Positions 26,432 through 33,999 of a DNA stretch of 64,000 bases are shown here, in pieces. The stretch is from Kitasatospora sp. NBC_01287 (GTDB lineage: Bacteria; Actinomycetota; Actinomycetes; Streptomycetales; Streptomycetaceae). The DNA lies in NCBI RefSeq assembly GCF_026340565.1, contig NZ_JAPEPB010000001.1, positions 744,001-808,000 of the forward strand. The letters are read 5' to 3'. How positions within the stretch are numbered: the stretch's first letter is position 1; every line of letters begins with the position of its first letter. A program made the position numbers and the translations under genes. A model generated the notes under the pieces. That model had not been told where the DNA came from and did not search any database. It was given only the letters and a program-made list of their open reading frames with translations.

Positions 26432-27466
26432 GTGTTCTTCCGCTCCACCCTCCCCCGTTCCACCACCTTCCGTCACGCCATCGAGGCCGACCTCGATCGG
26501 GTGCTGCCGCTGCTGATCGCCGATCCCGCCAGCTCCCTGACGACTGACCAGTATCTGGCGAAGCTCGCCGACCGCCAGTACCGCCTGCCTTGGACCTGGC
26601 TCGCCGAGGAGCCGGACGGCACCCTGGCGGCCGTCGCCGTCTGGTGGGGCTCCCCCGAGCGCGAGCTGCCGAGCGCGCTGGACGCCGTCCTGGTCGTGCC
26701 GGACGGCATCGAGTCGGGTCGCACCGAGTCGGGCAGCACCGACTCGGGCAGCACCGAGTCGCACGAGCGGCGGATCGAACTCGCGGCCGCGCTGCTCAGC
26801 ACCGCGCACAGGGCCTACGCCGCCGCCGGCGCCCCCGCTCCGCCGGAGTACCACGTCTTCCTGCCCGGCGACTGGCGCGAACAGCCCTCTGTCGCAGCCG
26901 CCCTGACGTGGCGTCAAGAGGCGGCCCGGCGAGCCGGATTGCCGGTCGCGGTGGAGCGGCTGCGCTACGAGTGGACACCCGAGGCGGGCCTCGCGGCGCC
27001 CTCCGGCCGGCTGCGCTTCACCGCCGAGCCCGATGACGAGGTCTTCGTCGACCTCTTCCGCCGCGCGCTGACCGGCACCCTCGACGCCGCCAGCGGCAAG
27101 GAGGCGGCGGAGCTGGGTGCCGAGGCGCAGGCCCGCGCCGATGTCGCGTTCTACCGCGACGACATGGTCGGCGACCGCGCCTGGTGGCGGGTCGCCCGGA
27201 CCGAGGCGGGTGAGGCGGTCGGCTTCGGCCTCCCGTCCCGCAACCACGTCTTCCCGGTGGTCGGCTACCTCGGCGTGCTGCCCGAGCACCGGGGGCGCGG
27301 CTACGTGGACGAGATCCTGACCGAGATCACCCGCATCCTGGCCGCCGAGGCGGCGCCCGAGGTGGTCCGTGCCGACACCGACCTGACGAACGCGCCGATG
27401 GCGGCCGCGTTCGAGCGGGTGGGCTACCGCAACAACGCGCGCCGGCTGGTGCTCTCCGCGCGCTGA
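26432..27466 (+). CDS. GNAT-family acetyltransferase
   Basis: A 344-residue protein with a C-terminal GNAT domain: VVGYLGVLPEHRGRGYVDEI contains the R-G-x-G-x acetyl-CoA loop, followed by VVRADTDLTNAPMAAAFERVGY. The N-terminal half is a second, weaker GNAT-like domain, interrupted by a low-complexity insert of Glu/Ser/Gly/Thr around residues 90-108 encoded by 12-bp repeats (26716-26762). GTG 26432 follows GGAGG. The substrate is unknown; a drug or amino-compound is possible. Expression may depend on the upstream leader peptide and hairpin. Confidence 0.85.
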   Translation: MFFRSTLPRSTTFRHAIEADLDRVLPLLIADPASSLTTDQYLAKLADRQYRLPWTWLAEEPDGTLAAVAVWWGSPERELPSALDAVLVVPDGIESGRTESGSTDSGSTESHERRIELAAALLSTAHRAYAAAGAPAPPEYHVFLPGDWREQPSVAAALTWRQEAARRAGLPVAVERLRYEWTPEAGLAAPSGRLRFTAEPDDEVFVDLFRRALTGTLDAASGKEAAELGAEAQARADVAFYRDDMVGDRAWWRVARTEAGEAVGFGLPSRNHVFPVVGYLGVLPEHRGRGYVDEILTEITRILAAEAAPEVVRADTDLTNAPMAAAFERVGYRNNARRLVLSAR

Positions 27467-27541
27467 CGGACCCGGGCGCGGCCGCCGGGGGTCACCGCCG
27501 GTTCACGCCCGGTTCACGCCCTGGCATCGCCGCAAGAAGCC

Positions 27542-27585
27542 GGGCGGCGGGTCACGGCGTCAAGCGGGTTCGCGGCCCGCCGCCC
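27542..27585 (+). terminator. Hairpin after acetyltransferase
   Basis: GGGCGGCGGG (27542-27551) pairs with CCCGCCGCCC (27576-27585) across a 24-base loop. About 75 bases after the stop. Confidence 0.6.
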
Positions 27586-27753
27586 GCTCACTTCCCGGGG
27601 ACGAAGGCGAGGGCGAGCGCCGGCGAGGTCCCGGCGAGCAGTTCCATGACGATCCACGGCGCGCCTCCGGGCAGCCGAACGCCCCGCACGACGAGTGCCG
27701 TGCGAGGCGTTTTCAGGGGCGAGTGCGGCCGCACGCAGGGCGGCCCGGCCGGA

Positions 27754-30102
27754 TCAGTGCTGTGGCATACGGGGCGACGTCTGCGGCACCCCCAGTAGGT
27801 GGCCAAAGTTGTCGGCCTGCTCCTGCCAGACTACGTGGCGCACGACGCCCAGCTTCGTGAGGACCCACGCGAAGGGGTCCGAATTGTGCCCGTCGGCATC
27901 CTGATGGAGGACGAGGTTGCCGTGCTCCTCGGTCAGGCCGAACGAGACGGTCGAGCCCGGCCCGTCGATGTACTTGCCACTGATCACCGTGAAGGTGAAG
28001 CGGGTCGGGCTCACCAGCGAGACCCGCACCCTACCGTCGCCGTAGAATCCGAACCCGGGACGGAGGGTGCACTCCGTGCCCTCCTGGAACCCGGCCGTGG
28101 TGCACTGGGTGATCGGGAACGGGAAGACCTTGGTCGGGGCGGCCTCGAACTTCGCCATCGCGGATTCCGGCGAACCGGTCTGGGCGATGCTGCCGACGGT
28201 CTCCTTGTAGTGGTACTTGTAACTGAACCCACCGGGGCCCGTCGACCCGTCGATGTACGTCGGCGGCGTGTGCAGGCTCTTGATCAGTGCCAGGTAGCCC
28301 GGATCGTCGTCGCTCTCGTAGCCCAGTTCCCCGCAGAGCGCGTCGCACACCTTGGCCTTGACCACCGGCGGCATCTTGCCGCCGTGGCCACCGCCGAGAC
28401 CGCTGGTGTCCGGGATGGGCGGCTCGGGCACGTTGGTCGGCAGGGTGCTCTGGCAGGACAGGTCGCAGGCGCCCGAATCGCCACCGCCACCGTAGAAGTC
28501 CGGCGGGCGCATCTGGCCGGTGGGGTCCGAGCCGGTGACGGGGTCGTTGCCGGCGTAGTCGTAGCCGTTGGTCTGGGTCGGGTCGGTCGTCTCCAGCACC
28601 GGGTCCGCGCTGAGGAACCGGCCGGAGACCGGGTCGTAGAGGCGGGCGCCGAGGGTCTCCAGGCCGGTGGCGGTGTCGTCGTGGCCACCGACGTATCCGG
28701 TGTCGCCGGGGAAGCCGCCCGTCGCGCTGCCGCGGTCCTGACCGAACGGCAGGTACTGGCGGCGGGTGACCGCCGCGGTGTTGGCGTCGATGGTCAGCGT
28801 GCCGGTGCCCTGTCGGTCCGGGGTGAGGTAGCTGACGGCGCCGCCGCTGGTGCGGGCGGCCAGTGTGGTCCCGCCGAGGGAGTAGTAGCGGGTGCCGGAG
28901 ACGCTCTGGGTCGCGGTGTTGAGGACGAGTTGGGAGTCGCCGTTGTACAGGGTGGTGCTGCCGGGGTCGCGGCGCAGCAGCACGTTGCCGTCCGCGTCGT
29001 AGACGTAGGACGTGGCGCCCGTGCTGGTGGTGTCCTTGGCCAGCTTGCCCTGGTCGTTCCAGGTCAGGGTCTGGCTGCCGAGGGCGCCGCCGTTGACGCT
29101 CGTGGTGTTGCCCGCGGCGTCGTAGCCGTAGGAGGCGGTGTCGGCGGCCGCGTTGGGCCCGCTCGCGGTCGTGGCGGTCAGGGTGTGCGGCTGGTCGCCG
29201 GTGGTGCCGGCGGTCGGGTAGGCGTAGGTCGTGGTGGTGTCGTTCCCGGTGTTCCCGGTGGTGTCGTGGTCGGTCTGGGTGAGCCGGTTGCCCGCCGCGT
29301 CATAGCTCCAGGACTGCCAGTACGGGGCCTGCGGACCGCCCACGCTCGCGCTGCTGCCGGGGGTCGGTGTGGCGGCGCAGTTGTCGGTCGCGCTCCAGGC
29401 CTGCTGGATCCGGGCGGCGTAGTCGTACTGGTAGCACTGGGTGTCCGTCGTGCTGCCGGCGTTCTGCGTGTCGGTGGTGGCGGTCAGCAGACCGGCGCCC
29501 TTCGAGACGGTGCCGGCGCTGTTGCCGTAGGTGTAGTGCAGGGCGTCGATGACCCCGGAGACCGCCGAGGCGCTGGTCTGGACGTCGGTGGCGCTCCCGG
29601 TCTGCGGGTCGTAGGTGTAGTCCTCCCAGACCTGGTCGCTGGTGGGACCGAGGGTGTAGCGCAGCGGCTGGCCGAACTCGTTGTAGCCGACGGCGCTGAC
29701 GTAGCTCCAGGCGGCGCTGAGTCCACTGGAGATGACCGAGATCGGCTCGCCGAACTGGTCGTACCCGTAGGTCAGGCCCTCGGCCGGCAGGCCTCCCTCG
29801 GTCGGGTCGTTCAGGGTGCTGAGTTTGCCGGTCAGGCTGTAGCCGTAGGTGGTGGTCAGGCCGGCCGCGGGGACCAGGCCACTGTCCGGTCCGGTCAGGG
29901 TGGTCTGACTCGCCGCCACCTGGCCGAGGTTGTTGTACTGCAGCACCGTCGTGGTGTAGGTGTCACCGCCGGAGTACGAGGTGGTGGAGGTCGGCAGGCC
30001 CTTGTCCAGGGTGTCGTAGGTCCAGCCGGCCAGCTTGTTTGCGGCCGACAGGGTCTGGGTGCCGGTGGTGTCGTGGCGACAGCGACCACAGAATTCAACC
30101 GT
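27754..30102 (-). pseudogene. 5'-truncated RHS-repeat protein with C-terminal toxin-like tip
   Basis: The frame stays open from 30102 to the stop at 27754 (about 780 codons) but a TAG at 30103-30105 precedes it and RHS similarity stops near 30075, so the N-terminus (normally over 1000 residues) is missing. YD-type repeats (YGYDQFGEPI, YSYDAAGNR-like, YVYDADGNVLLRRD) lead to the conserved core end LGARLYDPVSGRFLSADPV and NPVTGSDPTG-like residues. A variable tip of about 240 residues follows, with two Cys-rich segments and no motif I can name. Intact RHS proteins are secreted toxin shells. This copy is probably dead, though GTG 29946 could still start a short product. Confidence 0.8.
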
Positions 30103-30150
30103 CTACCAACTGACTGCGCAGGCCAGGCGCCCACTCGGCGTCTCCTACCT

Positions 30151-30315
30151 AACATTGCGGCGAACGGCAGCCTCACCATCGGCGCGGACCTGGTCGGTGG
30201 CAAGCCCGCCGACTTCTTCCCGGGCATGGTCTCCGGCTTCCAGACATGGACCTATGCCCTGCCCGAACCCCAGGAACTGGCCCTCGATTGCCGGATCGGT
30301 GTCGACGGCTTCTGA
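30151..30315 (+). pseudogene. LamG (concanavalin-like) domain fragment
   Basis: The frame reads NIAANGSLTIGADLVGGKP, then ADFFPGMVSGFQTWTYAL, which matches the last strands of a LamG-like jellyroll domain (GxxxDFFxGxID-x-VRVY pattern), and ends TGA 30313-30315. Nothing recognisable precedes it. It is the 3' remnant of a larger exported protein, fused back-to-back with the RHS fragment. Confidence 0.65.
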
Positions 30316-30582
30316 CCCGTCCGATTGACCGAGCCGATGGCCGGGCCGACGGGGGCGCCGAGCCAAGCCGGCCCGGACCCGGCCGGGAGATCGGCGAGAT
30401 CGGCGAGGCCGGGAGATCGGCGAGGTCGGCGAGGCCGGCGAGGGCGGGAGGTCGGTTTCCACCGTGCTGCGCCCCTTGTCCCACTCGCACCTGGGCCAGT
30501 ACCCCTCCGGGTGGCCGGGGAACCCGAGTAGCGGCCCGGCCTCCCTGGCCCGGTGCGCGACCCGCGGGGCACAATCGTGCTC
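30316..30582. repeat. Intergenic region with GATCGGCGAG tandem repeats
   Basis: No gene is supported. At 30381-30455 there are about eight degenerate copies of a 9-bp unit (GATCGGCGA/GGTCGGCGA/GGCCGGCGA). CACAAT at 30570-30575 could be a -10 box for the next gene. Confidence 0.6.
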
Positions 30583-31173
30583 ATGACGCATTCGGAGGAA
30601 CCGCAGATCGGCGCGGCACCGGCGAGCGCCGACTCCACCTGGGCCGGCTTCGTCCGCGGCACCGTCGCCCAGGTCACCGAGCACGGGCCGGGCAGGCAGC
30701 TGGTCGGGCCGATCGCCTACATGGTCGACGCCTCCTGGCGGGTGGTCGCCTACAACGACGCCTTCGCGGATGCGTTCACCGGCCGACGGGTGCCGGAGAA
30801 CATGTTCAAGTGGATGGTCTGGGAGGGCCGCGACCAGCTCCCCGAGCACAACAAGTACTGGATGCGCCGGGTGGTGCCGCAGCTGGACAGCCTGTTGGAG
30901 GAGTTCCCGAACCAGCCGGAGCTGATGGAGCTGGCCCGCTGGACCGAGCGCACCGTGGGCGGGCCGCTGCGGCTGGCCGGCCGCACCGGACCGGACGGCG
31001 AGATCCGGCCGCTGATCCACGCCCGCTACGGCTTCGGCTCGCTCTGGATCGGCGCCGCCACCCCGATGACCCCCGAGGGGCGGGTGGTCTTCGCCCACTT
31101 CTACGCCGGCGCGACCCCGGCCGAGGTGCGGGCGCTGCTGCGCTCGCCGGCCGGTCGGCAGGGCGCGGCCTGA
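30583..31173 (+). CDS. MmyB-like ligand-binding-domain protein without DNA-binding domain
   Basis: A 196-residue protein that resembles the C-terminal PAS-like domain of MmyB-type XRE regulators: WRVVAYNDAFADAFTG, NMFKWMVWEGRDQLPEHNKYW and a central helical part. The N-terminal helix-turn-helix that these regulators carry is absent; only about 40 other residues precede. ATG 30583 has no ribosome binding site and a CACAAT box eight bases upstream, which suggests leaderless expression. It may bind a fatty acid or other small ligand and act through a partner. The assignment rests on pattern similarity. Confidence 0.65.
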   Translation: MTHSEEPQIGAAPASADSTWAGFVRGTVAQVTEHGPGRQLVGPIAYMVDASWRVVAYNDAFADAFTGRRVPENMFKWMVWEGRDQLPEHNKYWMRRVVPQLDSLLEEFPNQPELMELARWTERTVGGPLRLAGRTGPDGEIRPLIHARYGFGSLWIGAATPMTPEGRVVFAHFYAGATPAEVRALLRSPAGRQGAA

Positions 31174-31198
31174 GGGACCCTGGGCGGGAGCGCCCGCG

Positions 31199-31290
31199 GT
31201 CAATGGCGGTGGCCCGCCCAGGTCAGTGACGGCGGCCCGCCGAGGTCAGTGACGGCGGCCGCCCAGGTCAGTGGCGGTGGCCGCCCAGGT
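31199..31290 (-). repeat. Four tandem copies (about 23 bp) of a gene 3' end
   Basis: Units like GGTCAGTGGCGGTGGCCGCCCA. The innermost copy encodes the end and TGA of the small membrane protein gene (31268-31270); further copies lie downstream and repeat the stop. Confidence 0.8.
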
Positions 31291-31402
31291 AGAAGAGCAG
31301 CATCACGAAGAAGGCGAAGAAGTGCGTACCGGCGATGTAGATCCCGGCCCGCACCAGCATGGCCCTGCGCTTGGTGTTCTCGTCGCGCACGGTCTCGCTC
31401 AC
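31268..31402 (-). CDS. 44-residue single-pass membrane protein (resembles DUF6126)
   Basis: GTG 31402 overlaps the ArsR stop by four bases, so the two are co-translated. A charged N-terminus (ETVRDENTKRRAM) leads to a hydrophobic helix (LVRAGIYIAGTHFFAFFVML) and a short GGHRH tail. It resembles a small actinobacterial membrane-protein family that I remember as DUF6126; not verifiable here. Function unknown. A co-transcribed ArsR regulator suggests a stress response. Confidence 0.7.
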   Translation of the reverse strand: MSETVRDENTKRRAMLVRAGIYIAGTHFFAFFVMLLFYLGGHRH

Positions 31403-31752
31403 CGGACTCGCTCCTCCGTCCGGCCGGCACCGGAGCGCAGCTGCACCAGCAGTTGCTCCTGGTCGACGATCATCTCGGTCAGGATCCGCCGGGCCGCCCG
31501 CAGCAGCTCGGCCACATCGGGGGTGCTCAGCGCGTAGACGACGGTGCTGCCCTCGCGGGTCGCGGTCACCAGGTTGCTCCGGCGCAGCACGCCGAGCTGC
31601 TGCGAGAGGCTGGAGGGCTCGATCTCGATCGCCGCGAGCAGCTCGCGCACCGGGCGCGGCCCGTCCTGGAGCAGCTCCAGGACCCGGATCCGGGCCGGGT
31701 GCCCCAGGGTGCGGAAGAACTCGGCCTTCGCCTGGTACAGCGGAACCGGCAT
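31399..31752 (-). CDS. ArsR-family regulator
   Basis: A 117-residue winged-helix repressor. The core is LGHPARIRVLELL, then PVRELLAAIEIEPSSLSQQLGVLRRSNLVTATREGSTVVYAL (helix-turn-helix about 35-75 and wing). The Cys-based metal-sensing motif of ArsR/SmtB (ELCVCDL) is absent, so it may sense something other than metals. It forms an operon with the 44-residue membrane protein. A perfect palindrome 44 bases upstream is a likely operator. Confidence 0.88.
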   Translation of the reverse strand: MPVPLYQAKAEFFRTLGHPARIRVLELLQDGPRPVRELLAAIEIEPSSLSQQLGVLRRSNLVTATREGSTVVYALSTPDVAELLRAARRILTEMIVDQEQLLVQLRSGAGRTEERVR

Positions 31753-31795
31753 TCCCGTCCTCTCGATCCACGTCGGGGGACAGCTTCTCCGAACG

Positions 31796-31809
31796 TGAAG
31801 AATTCTTCA
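31796..31809. promoter_or_regulatory. Putative ArsR operator
   Basis: Perfect 14-bp palindrome TGAAGAATTCTTCA, AT-rich against its surroundings, 44 bases upstream of the arsR-type start. Confidence 0.65.
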
Positions 31810-31905
31810 AGCCGTGCACGCTCGGCGCCCGGAAACCGACACAGCCCGGACCCATCGGTCGACCAGGCTTTCGAAGCACCCGCGGACTGCGGTAAACTCT
31901 CCGAG

Positions 31906-31921
31906 ATTGGTCTAGACCACT
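31906..31921. promoter_or_regulatory. DasR-responsive element (dre) of nagB
   Basis: ATTGGTCTAGACCACT agrees with the known dre consensus A(C/G)TGGTCTAGACCA(C/G)T at all but one position. It lies 29 bases before the nagB start, as in other streptomycetes, where GlcNAc-responsive DasR represses nagB. Confidence 0.9.
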
Positions 31922-31950
31922 AAATACACGCTTTCGGACGGTTGGTCAAG

Positions 31951-32733
31951 ATGGAGATTGTGATCGTTCCCGACGCCGCTGCGGGCGGTGAGCTGATCGC
32001 CAAGGCGATCGCGGACCTGCTCACCGGCAAGCCCGAGGCGCTGGTCGGCGTGGCCACCGGGTCGACGCCGCTGCCGATCTACCGGGCGCTGGCCACCCGG
32101 GTGCAGGACGGGACGCTGGACGTGTCGCGCGCCCGGATCTGCCAGCTCGACGAATACGTGGGCCTGCCCAAGGGGCACCCGGAGTCCTACCGCTCGGTCG
32201 TGCTGCGCGAGGTGCTCGAACCGCTCGGCATCACCGAGGACGCCTTCCTCGGTCCGGACGGATCCGCCGAGGACATCGCGGCCGCCGCCCAGGCCTACGA
32301 CACCGAGCTGGCCGCGGCCGGCGGCGTGGACCTGCAGTTGCTCGGGATCGGCACCGACGGGCACATAGGCTTCAACGAGCCGTGCTCCTCGCTCGCCTCG
32401 CGGACCCGGATCAAGACGCTCACCGAGCAGACCCGGGTGGACAACGCCCGCTTCTTCGACAGCCTGGACGAGGTCCCGCACCACGTCATCACCCAGGGCA
32501 TCGGCACCATCCTGGAGGCCCGCCACCTGGTGCTGCTGGCCACCGGAGAGGCGAAGGCCGAGGCCGTCGCGCAGGCGGTGGAGGGCCCGCTCTCCGCGCT
32601 GGTGCCCGCCTCCGCGCTGCAGCTGCACCCGCACGCCACCGTCGTGGTCGACGAGGCCGCGGCCGGCCGCCTCAAGCTCGCCGCCTACTTCCGCGCCACC
32701 TACGCCGCCAAGCCGGCCTGGCAGTCGATCTGA
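31951..32733 (+). CDS. nagB: Glucosamine-6-phosphate deaminase
   Basis: A 260-residue enzyme converting glucosamine-6-phosphate to fructose-6-phosphate and ammonia. The phosphate loop VGVATGSTPLP, the catalytic LDEYVGLPKGHPESY (Asp and nearby residues) and GIGTDGHIGFNEP (catalytic Asp-His pair) are all present at the usual positions. Full length for NagB. ATG 31951 gives the family N-terminus MEIVIVPDAAAGGELIA; the codons MVK upstream are an alternative. Controlled by the dre site just upstream, so it belongs to the chitin/GlcNAc regulon. Confidence 0.95.
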   Translation: MEIVIVPDAAAGGELIAKAIADLLTGKPEALVGVATGSTPLPIYRALATRVQDGTLDVSRARICQLDEYVGLPKGHPESYRSVVLREVLEPLGITEDAFLGPDGSAEDIAAAAQAYDTELAAAGGVDLQLLGIGTDGHIGFNEPCSSLASRTRIKTLTEQTRVDNARFFDSLDEVPHHVITQGIGTILEARHLVLLATGEAKAEAVAQAVEGPLSALVPASALQLHPHATVVVDEAAAGRLKLAAYFRATYAAKPAWQSI

Positions 32734-32818
32734 GGCAACGGCCGCCGGGCCATCAACTCGTCGCTGCCGTCGCAGAGTTCAGCAGTGGGTTCCACCGATT
32801 CGCTGATCCGGTGACGTC

Positions 32819-32849
32819 GTGGTCCCCCGGCCTCGGGCCGGGGGACCAC
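32819..32849 (+). terminator. nagB terminator
   Basis: Perfect 14-bp stem (32819-32832 with 32836-32849), loop TCG, 86 bases past the nagB stop. Confidence 0.85.
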
Positions 32850-33209
32850 GCGCGTTCGCCGACCGGGGCACGCGCACCGCGAGGCCGAACGGCGGGGCCC
32901 GCCGGAGCGGGCGGGGCCGGCGGGCCGGGAGCTGGGGCCATGAGGATCTCGATCCTGATCAGGGCGCGGCGGTGCGGGCGAACACCTCGACGCCGATGGC
33001 ACTGTGCAGACTTGGCGAATCTAGCGAACCTGGCAGACTTGGCGGACTTGCCGTGAAGCTCCCTCCTCACGTCCTCCGACCTTGGCACAGCTACTTCACG
33101 CGGTCAAGGTCTATACCAGTTGGCGTCCATCTCAGCTGACGCCTGCTCAACCCCGCTGCCCTCGGACCCGGACCCGGACCCGGTCAGCGCACCCGGTCAG
33201 CGCACCCGG
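32850..33209. other. Gene-free region with short repeats
   Basis: About 360 bases with no supported gene. At 33006-33055 there are degenerate CTTGGC/GAC 9-bp repeats. A dre-like site is at 33105-33120. At 33164-33223 CGGACC hexamers and three 14-bp copies of CGGTCAGCGCACCC run into the stop of the ABC permease gene. Confidence 0.6.
33105..33120. promoter_or_regulatory. Second dre-like site, no intact target gene
   Basis: The minus strand reads ACTGGTATAGACCTTG, which matches the core TGGTCTAGACC with one change. The nearest genes are nagB (upstream, terminated) and the ABC permease 3' end, so it has no obvious target. Confidence 0.5.
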
Positions 33210-33223
33210 TCAGCGCACCCGGT
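33181..33223 (-). repeat. 14-bp tandem repeats duplicating a gene end
   Basis: Three copies of CGGTCAGCGCACCC. On the minus strand each carries the GTGCGCTGA that ends the permease gene at 33210. Confidence 0.75.
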
Positions 33224-33968
33224 CGGTGAAGAGCCGCGCCGCCCACCCCACCGTGACCACGGTCAGCGCCACCACCAGCACCAGGCTGCGCCAGACCACC
33301 GGATCGCCGGGATGCCCGGCGAAGAGCGCCCGCATCCCCTGCACCGCCCAGTAGAACGGGTTCCAAGCAGCCACCGAGCGCAGCCAGTTCGGCGCCAGCG
33401 AGAGCGGTAGCAGCACCCCGGAGAGCAGTGCGATCGGCTGCGCGATGGTGTTCACCACCGGTGCCAGGGCGGCATCGGTCGGCACCAGCAGCGCGATGCC
33501 GTAGGAGACCGCCGAGGCCATCAGCGCCATCAGCGCCAGCAGCAGGTAGGCGAGCAGCAGTTGGCCGATCGGCACGACCAGCCCGAACGGCAGCGCCAGC
33601 AGCGTGATGATGACGGCCTGCGCCATCAGCGCCACCACCTCGCGCAGCGCCCGCCCGAGCAGCAGCGCCACCCTGCTCACCGGGGTCACCCGGGAGCGCT
33701 CGATGATGCCGGCCTGCAACTCACCGAGCAGTGTGAAGCCGGTGAACAGACCGCCCATGATGACCAGCGCGGTGAGCAGCCCCGGCACGTAGATCCGGTA
33801 GGCCGCGGTGTAGCCGCCGCCGGGCGCCAGCACCGAGCGCAGCAGCGGGGCGAAGAGCAGCAGGTAGAAGAGCGGCTGGATGACGCCGACGGCGATCCAG
33901 ACCGGGGTACGGACCATCAGCAGCAACTGCCGCTGGAAGACCAACCAGGTGTCCCGGGCGAGTTTCAC
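33210..33968 (-). CDS. ABC exporter permease, ABC-2 type (DrrB-like)
   Basis: A 252-residue membrane protein with six predicted segments. GTG 33968 follows GGAGGTGG. ABC-2 landmarks are the N-terminal LARDTWLVFQRQLLLMVRTPVWI amphipathic start and the late SLAPNWLRSVAAWNPFYWAVQGMRALF stretch, typical of daunorubicin-resistance DrrB and polyketide exporters. It forms an exporter with the ATPase encoded 31 bases upstream. The neighbouring biosynthetic operon suggests product export or self-resistance, but the link is positional. Confidence 0.88.
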   Translation of the reverse strand: MKLARDTWLVFQRQLLLMVRTPVWIAVGVIQPLFYLLLFAPLLRSVLAPGGGYTAAYRIYVPGLLTALVIMGGLFTGFTLLGELQAGIIERSRVTPVSRVALLLGRALREVVALMAQAVIITLLALPFGLVVPIGQLLLAYLLLALMALMASAVSYGIALLVPTDAALAPVVNTIAQPIALLSGVLLPLSLAPNWLRSVAAWNPFYWAVQGMRALFAGHPGDPVVWRSLVLVVALTVVTVGWAARLFTDRVR

Positions 33969-33999
33969 CGCCCACCTCCAGTGACGATGTGACGTTGGG

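Noticed and set aside
27588..27806. Minus-strand 72-codon frame with PWIVMELLAG resembling a Ser/Thr kinase hinge
   Set aside because: Only this short stretch is kinase-like and there is no ribosome binding site. At best a decayed fragment; not annotated.
33006..33055. ADLANL-like repeat suggestive of a pentapeptide-repeat protein
   Set aside because: Period is 9 bp, not 15, only a few units exist, and no start or ribosome binding site fits. Treated as a DNA repeat.
32753..33088. Minus-strand frame after GGAGG near 33070
   Set aside because: Sequence consists of repeat-derived Ser/Ala/Lys/Phe/Arg and the nagB terminator; not gene-like.
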